Assembly: GCA_015039465.1 (NCBI GenBank)
Contig: MU130242.1
Coordinates: forward strand, 1 to 64,000
Direction: 5' to 3'
From: Phlegmacium glaucopus
Taxonomy: Eukaryota; Basidiomycota; Agaricomycetes; Agaricales; Cortinariaceae
DNA: 64,000 bases
Below, one piece after another: positions 23,125 through 33,118 of this stretch. The translations under genes and the position numbers were made by a program. The notes beneath the pieces were generated by a model that was not told where the DNA came from, made no database searches, and saw only the letters and a list, made by a program, of their open reading frames with translations. The stretch's first letter is position 1. Every line of letters begins with the position of its first letter.

Positions 23125-25290
23125 TCATTTTTTTCCAGATAGATCGGACACCTCAATCCATTTCTTCGGAATCCCTTTACCCATTAAATAATCCACCACT
23201 GCCTGTGACTGTTTCCCCTGTACCAGGACCTCGAGGCCAAAATTTCCAGGTTTCCCGGATATTGCTGAAACTAATAAAATTAAAATAAGTTGAATAATCT
23301 AGTACGATCAGGATAATAAACGTAAGTACCAGAAGTCGCACCAGCGCATACCTTCCTTAAATCCTCTGCCATTTCTTCGGCATCGATCACAAGAAATGGC
23401 TCAAAGCCAGTAATCAGCGTAGACGCCTTCCGACCTTGTCGAACTTTCATTACTACCTGAATTGCTGAGAGACTCCCTTTCCTATTTGTAAAATCGGGTC
23501 AGTATACACACAAAAAGTCAAACCATTGGAATTTCACGTACTTGGTGACAGGATCTTTCCCTTCTACTCGAATTTCATACCAGCATTGCATTTTCTCAAC
23601 AATACTCTTTATCAGCTCATCTCTTTTCATGAACTTTGACATAGCTGGCTCTGGCTCAACGTCTTTGCCCTTTGCCTTCCCTTTTGTCTTTGCCGAAACA
23701 CATGAATACAATAGGTCGTCAAGATTTATGTACGCCTGTTCGCGGGGGTTGACGAGATTGTGAGTCGTGATATACGAATTTAGGAGGGCCCGAATTTCGG
23801 TCATTGAATACAAGGTACTTTTGCTGAAAAAGGTGGTAAATGTCATAACCTGGATGAAATGAAATATGGTCTACGAACTTTGCCCCCATCCCTACGAAAA
23901 GGTCAACAGTGACTTGATGAGGCTTCCACGATTCCTTGATTTCGATGCGGTTGTTGACAAGAGCTTCCTTTGCCTTTTCTTCTCTCACAGCCTTCTTTGC
24001 AGCCTTCAATTCCAAATCTCGAACAGTAACAAAGTTAATATGGCCCTGAACAGTCTGATGTGAGACGTTAACGGATGTCACAAGGATGTCAGGTTGCTGT
24101 TTCTGAGGGGCTTTGAGAGTAAGAAGAGACGCCTTTTCTGCAGCTTTTAGGAATGTTGTCAACGACTTGTGAGATGAAGACTTGATTGTAATCTCAGTGT
24201 CGATATGAGGTGGTTTATCAGAAATCCTATCAGGATCTTCTGCTAAATTTGATGGAGGCAAAACTTGAGACGGAAATGCGGGCCTGGAGGGAAGGATATG
24301 ATTCGTATAAAGCAGAGTCGCAGTTATTGGGAAACCGGACGGCGGAAGTGATGACAAAGTCGTCGATATGGCCTGCAGAAGGGACTTGTTCAACAGTTCC
24401 GTTACTTCTTGAGGAAAATATGTTATTGTAGTCGAGGCGATCGGCTCTTCTGGCGTGAGACTTGAACTATCCTCTATAGGTGGGGAAGAGGCTTTGTCTG
24501 CATCCTCTTCTTCATCTATGTCGACAGGGTGTGGTTCTTGCTCCGTTGCTGAGACGTCACTGAGAACGGCACTCTCTGGAATATCTTTTTTAGATCCCAT
24601 ATCCCATAAATGGTCCTTCCAGGTATGGGCAATATGCACCGCTTTGCCTTTTCCCTGTGCATTTTTTCGTATCTGATCGCCAGGAAGCGCCATGCGACCG
24701 ACAGCGACAGGAGGAGATAACGTAGGCTTGTCGTCCTTCCTAACGTACTGACGGATAGCTACTAGCTGATTTTCACTCAGGGATGGCGGACCTGAGTGTA
24801 TAACTGACTTGGGACGAAAGTCAGCTTCCGATTATCGAGATGGCCGTGACGAAGTCCATAGATTATGGAGAACGAAAGCAACTGACCACCAGGTATCATC
24901 AAATCTGCACCTCCAATGAGGATAGGTACAACAGAAGCAGGAGTTGACAGGAAGGGTAGTAGATCTTGCTTCTTCCACAATGTGTAGATCGTTGGAATCA
25001 AATCGTCAGAACCTTTCCCTAACGTAAACCAAAGTGGATCGCCATCAGGGCCGATATAGGCTACCTATTCAATGATTGAGTGGAGAAAGATCGCTTCTTG
25101 GACAGGAACGTACTCCAGGTTCGTCAAGGTGAGTGCTGAACTTGACGGACAAGATCCCATCTGGTACCAGCGCATCGCCTTCTTCTGAATTGAGTCCAAA
25201 GTCTGCAACGGCTCTCAGCTTAAGTTTACGTCTATCTGAGCTGCGTAAGGGTGCTGATGTTTTGAGATTGTTGAGAGATTTCTTGAACAT
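23125..25290 (-). CDS. TMA64: eIF2D/ligatin (TMA64) translation factor
   Basis: The start MFKKSLNNLKTSAPLRSSDR, the PUA-like segment with GDPLWFTLGKGSDDLIPT, YTLWKKQDLLPFLSTP and IGGADLMIPGG identify eIF2D. Exons include 25290-25114, 25064-24887, a long one from 24791 covering an acidic linker, then …ESWKPHQVTVDLF spliced through a 46-nt intron to VMTFTTFFSKSTLYSMTEIRALLNSYI (SWIB-like), and the C-terminal SUI1 domain (QVVMKVRQGRKASTLITGFEPF, IPKKWIEV) ending at 23125. The protein delivers or ejects tRNA at the ribosomal P site and helps recycle 40S subunits in the cytosol. It is complete. Remaining exon edges in the 3' third were read by frame and not all fixed to the base. Confidence 0.92.
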
Positions 25291-26192
25291 GATTGTTATA
25301 CTTGAACGGCGCTAAACCATGATTAGATTGCCATCATCGCGATTAGTCAGCAACTCGGATTAGTGCGAGTAACTTTGTATGTTACGGTTTACTTGGCAAA
25401 TAGATAGTTCAATGTAGGGTCCTAACTACTATATACTAAGTCACATGGGACGGGTGAGCACAGGGGTAAGGTAGAAATAGCTTCGGCAGTATCTAGGTAC
25501 ATACAGCAAGTCAGGTTAAGGGTATATAATATGGAGTTATAGCCGGTATTCAGTGATCAGGAAGAAATATTTAGCCCATCAAGATTGTAGAAATAGGTGC
25601 CAGGTCAGGTTCGACGGTGGGAGTCGATGAGCGTCTGGTGAGCTCCGATTGTAGCGGACAAGTGCCAGATGCTGTCTGGGAGGACTTGTAAATGAAAAAT
25701 TTTCCCGTGTCAGAACAATCAAATATATTCAATGTTTATTTAGTATATTACGGGCGTTATCTTGTCATCAATGACATCACCCATCACTGTGGCAGATCAG
25801 GGCCTGCTTATGGCCCTGGAAGCAGTGATCCTGAGAGTCAATGTCCATAATTTGACGGTCCGTCGGTACCGCAGGGTAAATTTCACACAGCAACGGAGGC
25901 TCATGACATGAGAATTTCGATATCGCACGTCTGAGTTTAAATTCCGATACCGCGCGCCTCAGGCGCCTGAACAAATCAATCACGTTACGCGGTCCGCCGT
26001 ATTTCCACTTCCATCTTCCCTGCCCACGGACGCGTTTTCTTATATATTATCATTGTTATCATACTCCTATTCCTCATTTACTTACATGCTTTCGTCTTCT
26101 GATCACCTAATGTGACTTTATTCATGACCGATACTATCCGAGAATGGAGAGGATTTATCGTATATAAATTTTGATATTTCGAGTAGTATTGC
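25291..26192. other. Intergenic, no gene seen
   Basis: About 0.9 kb of promoter-like and AT-rich DNA between the TMA64 start and the GDSL esterase promoter. A minus-strand open stretch near 25777-25983 has no family resemblance and was not accepted. Confidence 0.45.
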
Positions 26193-26335
26193 CCTCAGTC
26201 TATTATTCCCAGACTGAGGTTAGTGCCTATACTTTTTATTATGTTAAAAACAAAGACTCACAACGAGTAGTTGCTATTTTTTCTACAGGTACTTACAACT
26301 CAACAATAAACAGTCTATTATTCCTAGACTGAGTT
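26193..26335. mobile_element. MITE-like element, copy A (143 bp)
   Basis: Both ends are themselves palindromes: cctcagtctattattccc + agactgagg at the left and cagtctattattcctagactgagtt at the right. The complement of 61296-61432 has the same two ends with the same centre (TTATTCC) and similar length. This makes it a two-copy fold-back/MITE family in this window. The right end lies 20 bp before the GDSL esterase ATG. A target duplication was not resolved. Confidence 0.7.
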
Positions 26336-26355
26336 ATTATTTATTCCGTAATAGC

Positions 26356-27520
26356 ATGCTAGCACGCGCGTGGCCTACATCCCTGCTGACTGGCACCTTC
26401 CTGCTCCTTTTGGTCGTTCCCGCCGTCGTTGGTGACTCAAGCTCGAAACCTGATAAGGGTGGAGGATCCAGCATTCGACCAAAGCAAATAAAAAACCTCG
26501 TCACATTCGGAGATAGCTACACAGACGTCAACGTCGTCTCCAACGGAGGCACGCAATGGCCCGTGTACGCTGCCGGGTATGCCTCTGTCTCGTTATTCCC
26601 ATTTGCGCGGTCCGGAGCAACCTGTTCCAACAACATTACATTTCGACCTTTTCCGTCCGTCTTCGAGAGCCAGTTACCAACGTATTTCCAATCGAAAGAC
26701 GTGAAATTAGATCCTAAAGAAACTCTTTATACGCTCTGGATTGGGACCAATGACGTAGGTTCGAATGCGCTGTTGACAGGTAGCGACAAGGCGAGTTTGG
26801 TAGACGTAACAACGTGCATGGTGAATTGGGTGACGGCATTGTATAAGAGTGGTGCGCGAAACTTCCTGTTCCAGAACGTACGTCACTTCCACAGGATATA
26901 GAACGTGATCTGACATCGATTGTTGTACAGATGATTCCACTGCAGAACGTGATTCTCTATGCGCCTATTTCCTACCCAAGCCGATATTGGACGGCCCAAC
27001 GAAACGCTACAGAATGGAGTGTATTCATGACAGAACTCGTCCTCTCTGGAAACTCACTCACCAAACTCATGCTCCAAGCTCTTGCTCCTACCCTTCATGG
27101 CGCCCATATTGGTTGGTATCTCGCAGTATATCGATGCGGAGAATAAATGACTTATTCGTCCGTTGGTTGACAGGGATATTTGATTCTCACTCGCTCTTCG
27201 CAGACATGTTTGCCCGTCCAGCTGTGTACCTCAACGGGACGGCGCCTCTTAATACGACGGGCGCGGTAAGATCCTGTGTGTTCCAGTTAAACGAATCAAC
27301 AGGCGATACAGGAGATTGTACAATTGCAACTGGGACAGATAAAGATAGCTTTTTATGGTACGTACTTGGTTTGAAAAAAGATGGCCGAAGATATTAATAA
27401 TTTGAAACAACCAGGTTCGACGAGTTACACCCGAGTGAGCAGGCAGACAGAATAGTTGCGAGAGAAATTGCCCTAGTCATCGAGGGTCAGGAAAATCAGT
27501 GGACAACTTGGTTAAGTTGA
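26356..27520 (+). CDS. Secreted GDSL esterase/lipase (CE16-like)
   Basis: Exons 26356-26877, 26931-27111, 27174-27357 and 27415-27520 give 330 residues. The N-terminus MLARAWPTSLLTGTFLLLLVV is a signal peptide with probable cleavage after PAVVG. The GDSL catalytic serine block reads VTFGDSYTD, block III is LWIGTNDV, and the C-terminal Asp/His dyad is FDELHPSEQ, so the triad appears complete. Several N-glycosylation sites (NNITF, NGTAP, NTTG) fit secretion. It likely deacetylates plant polysaccharide or hydrolyses short esters outside the cell; CE16 assignment is by resemblance. The start codon sits directly downstream of MITE copy A, which must therefore contribute to promoter or leader. Confidence 0.9.
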
Positions 27521-28185
27521 AACGGTAGTCGTGTGGGGGTAGTTTCATTTTTCTTCTTCATGTACCAATATATAAATATACCTGTAAATAAAATCAGCCT
27601 ATGAAACGGCAAGAGCATGCATGGTCTTACTAATTTGAAATAGAAAGCTCATCAAGATGACTGGTGTTTCCGTTATTTGAGATATGTGACCTCAGCGAAA
27701 ACGTTCTCTTCGTTATACAGTGTGTATTTGAACCAAGCAGGGGGACCAAAAAGAAACCGCAGAATCCAGATGAGCTGGGAAGGTCCCTCTAAAAAGCCTG
27801 CAAGTAGCCAACAGGAGCGCAACAGGAGCGCTGAAGGAGTTGTGGCGCGTTGATGTGAGTGACAGTGATGGATGTGTCAGCATTTGCATGTGATCGTGTT
27901 GTTGATCGAGACAAATTGTGTGAAGTTACCAAATACGCGCCAACACGCCTTTCTTTGGAACCACCACCACCTTCAGCCGTTTTCGCGTTTACTAAACGGT
28001 GAGCTGCATTTTTATCGCCTAAATTTTCAAACTTTGACCATTGTTTCGTCCTATCCACTTTCCAGTCCAATTAAAGGCTAAAAACAAAGAGATCACTAGG
28101 TACAAACGTTTTTGGCTTTGGCAATGTCTCAATTTAACCTTCTAATCAAGTACGCAAAAATATTTTAAACGGGATAACCTAAAAT
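27521..28185. other. Intergenic, GDSL 3' region and H2A.Z promoter
   Basis: No supported gene. A minus-strand open stretch at 27789-28070 shows no family resemblance. Confidence 0.45.
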
Positions 28186-28728
28186 ATGGCACCTGCAGCA
28201 AAATCAGGTGGCGGCGGCAAGTCTAAGTCAGGCGCACCTGCGGCGGGAGGGGCAGCTCAAACACAACCACGTACTATCTCTACACGAAGTCAGAAGGCTG
28301 GACTCCAGGCTGGTGGCTTTGCTCCTCACATCAAATCGCCGCTCTGACACATCATTTGCAGTTCCCCGTCGGACGTATTCATCGATATCTGAAACAGCGA
28401 ACTCAACATAACGTACGTATCGGCGCCAAGGCAGCCGTGTATACATCTGCTATTCTTGAATATCTGACGGCCGAAGTCTTGGAGCTTGCCGGTAGGTAAT
28501 TTCGCACTCTTATCTGTTCCACTTACTGATGGTGATCTAGGAAACGCGTCCAAAGATCTCCGTGTCAAGCGTATCACTCCTCGTCACTTGCAACTTGCCA
28601 TTCGTGGTGATGAAGAGCTTGATACTCTCGTTCGAGCTACGATCGCTGGCGGAGGTGTTTTGCCATTCATCCACAAGAGTCTGACAGGCGGTGTGAAGGT
28701 CACAGGAAAGAAGCCAGAGACTGGGTAG
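28186..28728 (+). CDS. HTZ1: Histone H2A.Z
   Basis: Exons 28186-28308, 28362-28491 and 28541-28728 give 146 residues. The histone fold reads [65 protein letters not shown]. The variant-specific [42 protein letters not shown] distinguishes H2A.Z from canonical H2A, which has NDEELN and a Q/K C-terminus. It has a Lys/Gly/Ala-rich N-terminal tail and a C-terminal extension [14 protein letters not shown]. It marks promoters and boundaries in nucleosomes. The first intron (28309-28361) must use a GC donor; see the separate entry. Confidence 0.95.
28309..28361 (+). other. GC-AG intron in H2A.Z
   Basis: The invariant junction GLQ|FPVGR requires splicing at ctccag|GCTGGT. The nearest GT donor (28313) would put FPVGR out of frame. 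The donor consensus is poor beyond position +2, which is unusual for a GC donor. Confidence 0.7.
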
Positions 28729-29146
28729 CCAGTGCCTTTTACCCATTTGTTGTTGAGTTATTTTTTCATTTCTTCGGCCGTATTCTGGGCATGTGCTCTT
28801 CAATTTCATCCAGATATGGTACTGTATCAGTTACTTGAAGTATATATTTTGTTAGTTATTTGGGGTCTTGTACTTACTTTTAGCTTCCTAGCGAGAAGTC
28901 TTATCATTATGATCCAGTGTAGCCATTTATTTACTTGCCCAATGAGCGCTCTACAATCAAGAAAGGACTTCAACCGTGACCCTTCATTATACGTGACGGT
29001 CACACGCGTGTTATTCTCCAAGTATACAGTCAGCCTCAGTTAGCATTCTTTTATCGTTAACCACCACAACGCCTTGACGGTCATTTCTCGGTATTGTTAC
29101 AATAAAATCTCCCAGCCACATATACAGAACAGCCTACGCAATCTTG
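28729..29146. other. Spacer between H2A.Z and the integrase-zinc-finger gene
   Basis: H2A.Z 3' UTR followed by promoter sequence. Nothing else seen. Confidence 0.45.
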
Positions 29147-30886
29147 ATGTCTCCTTCTCGACCCAAGTCACCTGGCTCGCAGCGAAACGATCTCAAACCC
29201 TATACTCGAGGGGTAACGCCAATAACGGTACCCTCAATATCTCATGTATTGCAGGACTCCAACACTTCTAGGAGCGATGAACGTTCTGGATTTCCTACGT
29301 ATGCGCAATATAAACAAGTTGAAAACGGCTATATCCACTCGCTGACCCCCCGCCGGCAAGCAAAAGCGTTGATCTCTCAGTCTATGTTCGACCGTATCTG
29401 GGATGTGCTTCACCAACCTGACTGTCATGGGGAAACTGCTCAGTTCCGCTTCTGGGCGCGGAAGATGTTTACTGTCAGCAAGAATCATCGCAATACTTTG
29501 GGCGCAGTTGCCAATAATGACGAGGCCCCTCAGGAAGTCTTGTTGCATGATAACTTGCTCGTTGCTGTCCAAGAACAGCTCTATGATCTTCTCTGCTACT
29601 GCCATGGAAGTACTGGACATGGAGGCCGCGATAAGACCTGTGCCTTGATTAGAAAACACTATACCTGGGTCCCAAAGGATCTCGTCTCTAGTTTCATCAA
29701 GGCGTGCCCTACCTGTATCTTGAAAAAATGCGGTAGCTTGGACTCGTCAGCTGTCGCGCAGTCGACTGCCTATGATTCTAGAATGGAAGATATGAATGTT
29801 CCTGCACTTCGGGAATTCTATCAGAACGTCTATTCTCAGGATCAAGTTGTTGCACCGTCTTCGTCAACTATGCCCGGAGTCGCATGGCCTTCGATGAGAG
29901 ATTCTGGGGGCGTCGGTATTGGGCCTATATTGCTTGAAGACGACACACTGGATGCTGCATACCGGGAGGCGATTCTCAGGGCTAGAGACGTGAAAGCCAT
30001 GGCGGGAATTACTGTTGCTACTCAGCGTGGAATTCAAAGCCTTCCTATGTCTCGTGAAGTATCGCTTTACAAGGGACTTCCGAACGGTTGGCAGTTCCGC
30101 CATGATGACTATGCTTCTGCCCACGCCGAATTCATACAAACGAGGCATCTTCCTGTACAAGATTCTGATCTCAGGAATCCAAGGCCTAGAGTTCCTAGCA
30201 TTGTTCCTCTATGGGGCCCTAATGACTTCCCTCACCCTCACCCTGAATTTGATAATTCGAACGATGCTGGGCTTACCGAGGCAGATATTCTCCCTCCTTT
30301 GTGTGGTCAGAATCGCGACCCTTATCCGCCCATGACCATGCAACAATATATTTTATTGGCTTCAAACCAGAGACTAGGAGGAGAGGGAGAAATTACACAC
30401 CAGATCGATCCTGCTCTCATGGCTGTTTCCGCGGCGGCGGCATATGACAGGAGTGAGGACACATTGATCATGGAAGTGCCCGTAGGTGCCGGCCCTGCTC
30501 CTGAGTCTAGTCATCCTTCGTCCTCTGCCGTCAAGCGTGCTGCGGTGCCTCCCCGTCTTAACCTTGATGGTCTTCCCACCGAAAGGACCTTTCAGACTCT
30601 CTTAGACTACCACGAGTCTCTTGGCGAAGGCAATGCTAGTCCTCACAGTCCTATGATGAATTGGCACCCCGGCAATCCAAGTCCTGCAAGTAGCTTCGGC
30701 TCTTTGTCGTATATTGCGAGCCCCACCAACAGCCTGTCACCTCCCACAACAGCTCTTCCGACTCCCGTGGATGAGTACGGCACGGATGTTCCGGGCAATT
30801 TTGTGAAAGGGAAGGGAAGGTTGACCCTGCCAGAAACGACGGAGATGGAGCTGAGCTCCAGCACTGATGCGGCTTGTGGTTTATAA
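29147..30886 (+). CDS. Domesticated integrase-type H2C2 zinc-finger protein
   Basis: A single-exon gene of 579 residues. Around residues 145-200 it carries YCHGSTGHGGRDKTCALIRK, then YTWVPKDLVSSFIKACPTC: the His-x4-His…Cys-x2-Cys pattern of the N-terminal zinc domain of Ty3/gypsy-type integrases. No DDE catalytic core, reverse transcriptase, protease or LTR is present. Instead the rest is long, Pro/Ser-rich and apparently disordered, with NSLSPPTTALPTP-type stretches. The gene is therefore best read as a host protein that captured or retained the integrase zinc domain, possibly as a DNA or chromatin regulator. The first in-frame ATG is at 29147 (cttgATGtct). Function unknown. Confidence 0.75.
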   Translation: MSPSRPKSPGSQRNDLKPYTRGVTPITVPSISHVLQDSNTSRSDERSGFPTYAQYKQVENGYIHSLTPRRQAKALISQSMFDRIWDVLHQPDCHGETAQFRFWARKMFTVSKNHRNTLGAVANNDEAPQEVLLHDNLLVAVQEQLYDLLCYCHGSTGHGGRDKTCALIRKHYTWVPKDLVSSFIKACPTCILKKCGSLDSSAVAQSTAYDSRMEDMNVPALREFYQNVYSQDQVVAPSSSTMPGVAWPSMRDSGGVGIGPILLEDDTLDAAYREAILRARDVKAMAGITVATQRGIQSLPMSREVSLYKGLPNGWQFRHDDYASAHAEFIQTRHLPVQDSDLRNPRPRVPSIVPLWGPNDFPHPHPEFDNSNDAGLTEADILPPLCGQNRDPYPPMTMQQYILLASNQRLGGEGEITHQIDPALMAVSAAAAYDRSEDTLIMEVPVGAGPAPESSHPSSSAVKRAAVPPRLNLDGLPTERTFQTLLDYHESLGEGNASPHSPMMNWHPGNPSPASSFGSLSYIASPTNSLSPPTTALPTPVDEYGTDVPGNFVKGKGRLTLPETTEMELSSSTDAACGL

Positions 30887-31358
30887 TGGATGACTGAATA
30901 CGAACATTGCTCCCTTCCCATTGCCTGATATACCTTTACGTCTGATTACGATTTAGCGGCTCATATGACCATACTACCAAATCTTGCATTATCTATTTCA
31001 AACAATATAAATGTATCTTCTTACAAGAATCAACAAAATAATAATACCAACGGCGTTCCGATTTTGCAAATATCTTTAGCTCAGAGAATAAGATTAAGCA
31101 GAAGACATGTGTGAAACAATACGGACTAGCGTACAATAAACACATCCCAGATCAGATAGATGAAGACATTGACCTGTTGTTGTGAAAGCAACAGTTCATT
31201 TTATGTTAAATTGTCCGGCCGCATATAAATATTCAGTCAAGTTGGCATGCCATACAGATGATATGCGGTCTACAAATTGGCAGGTGGAAATTCGAAGAGG
31301 GAAGCCAAAGGGGTGGAACGCCGCGATGGTCGAAAACAAACTCTGGGTAGATGATTTT
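30887..31358. other. Convergent 3' region
   Basis: Tail-to-tail spacer with A/T-rich termination signals (for example aaacaatataaatg near 31000). No gene seen. Confidence 0.45.
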
Positions 31359-31970
31359 TCATTGGTTGACTTGTGCCCGGCTGAGATCAGACATGTCAAT
31401 CAGTCTATATATCGCCCAAACACAAGACCCGTGACGGCGCGAGCGGGGGTTGGGGTACCACTTACCTGCGAATAGTATCATAGATAAATTTATAGCTCCT
31501 TAGATTTCCTTTCAGTCTCCGGATGTCGAGACTGTATGTGTCATTCAAACCTCCAAGCCTTGTCAATTCAACCGAGAATCGAACTTCGTCTCCGATATCC
31601 TCAGTAGGTCCTCCATACAATACGGATTCTTCACCAATCGACTGAGAGAGGGGACGGGGATCTGCTTCAGTTGACCGGATCTGGGGAGACAGGGTTTTTT
31701 TGAATTGAGACTCACAAGTACACTTTGACCGTCTTGGTCAAGATCCACAGACGGAGAAGCGTCTGCAGTTCTCCTGCCAGCCCTGATACATCGGTAATGA
31801 AAAGGGCCTTCCTCTTGAATTTGAACACCCATTTCTTGTAGGATTGTGTTAACGTGCTTCATCACCTTGGATGGAGGTTGCGTCGTAATAGTTGTTTGAT
31901 CAATTGCTCCACGATGAATTCCGAGCGTCAACTCTGGTTTATCGTCGATATTGGATGTAGATGATGCCAT
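31359..31970 (-). CDS. Stand-alone KA1-domain protein, partial paralogue of the adjacent kinase
   Basis: Exons 31970-31716, 31641-31466 and 31380-31359 give 150 residues. IHRGAIDQTTITTQPPSKVM and GDEVRFSVELTRLGGLND, SLDIRRLKGNLRSYKF match the C-terminus of the kinase at 33-37 kb (IHHGAVDQTTITTRPPPEVM, DEVRFSVELTRLDRLND, SLDIRRLKGNLRSYKF). The last intron lies at exactly the same codon position in both genes and both end with R-A-x-x-x-Q. It therefore arose by copying the kinase 3' end, and it gained its own ATG. KA1 domains bind acidic phospholipids and can autoinhibit kinases, so a free KA1 protein might compete with or regulate the kinase; this is inference. Confidence 0.8.
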
Positions 31971-33118
31971 CTAGATGAAATGTAAGATCAATAAATTGAA
32001 TTGGAAGGGCTCATTTTGTGGGGTTGACCTTTTTTGGGTGATTTTATTAGTAGTTGAAGAGCGGGATTGGTATGTCTGGGACTTAAGATCCGGAAGGGCG
32101 GATAGACGTCTCTGTCTCTCAAGGTCTTAAACTCAGTGAGCTGCTGGGAGAGACAAGGTAGCAAGGAATTTCAAAAGACTCGTCCTTAATTTAAGCTTTT
32201 CCATGGGCCTTCTCCTGGGAAGCAGGGTGTTCACATCAGAAAACGAATTTAGACAAAGAACGAGTCACTCACCTGTGTGGCACCGGTAACATGGGTCGCC
32301 CTTGTAACCAAACTTCTGTATAGACGGCTGACTGATGGACAAGTTATTGGCTTGGTAGCTTATGGGGAATCGGGCTGCATGCGGCTGATTCTTATCTGTT
32401 GCTTTAGACTTATTTGAATAGGACCATTTATCGAAGGGCTTATTGTGAGTACTCCTTCATCAACATGTGCTTATCGATATGGGATACTCGGAAAACCAGG
32501 GGACGATTTTTCGATCGCTTGGGGAGGCCTTAATTTGTCAGGAGGTCTAAGCTTTAGATCTGGCGCAATGAATAATATTGTTTATGATAAGTACACGACA
32601 TACTCGTTCGCAAGGGGTGCATATCGATATCAAGATAGCCTTCAGAAAAAGACCTAGCGATGTAGAAGAGTGAAAAAAAAAGTTGGGTCTTGCCGAGACC
32701 TGTTAGGATGGGCGTGTGAGAATATACGGATAGGACGGAAGTGGGATAAAGATCGATGAAGATTGTGGGGTTCAACAATAATTGAAAATTTGCGTAGGTA
32801 ATAAAACATTTGTAAGAAAGAGGAGACGGACTTGGACGGGGGAGGATTTATAACACATAGAGGAAAGTGATTAAAAAAAAAACAAGCTGAGGGGAAAAGA
32901 TATTAAAAGGGCATCAAATTAAGGTATGCAGACTCAAAGTAGTGAAACAAAGATATAAAGGGTGGACTTGAACAGGATATCAATAAGAGAAAAAAAGGAT
33001 TAAGCAGCTCGAGAAAATGTAGGAAAAAGGAAAAAAAAACAAAGTCCAAAGTGAGGCGATGTAATAACTGTGGGATTAGATGTACATTGAGAAGACAAGA
33101 GTAGGGAGTTGGCGTGTC
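31971..33118. other. Intergenic between the KA1 gene and the kinase
   Basis: About 1.1 kb. It holds the KA1-gene promoter and the kinase 3' UTR. Poly-A/poly-G-rich simple sequence lies near 32670-33000. No gene seen. Confidence 0.45.

Noticed and set aside
29147..30886. LTR retrotransposon
   Set aside because: Only the integrase zinc module is present; no RT, RNase H, DDE core or LTRs flank it.
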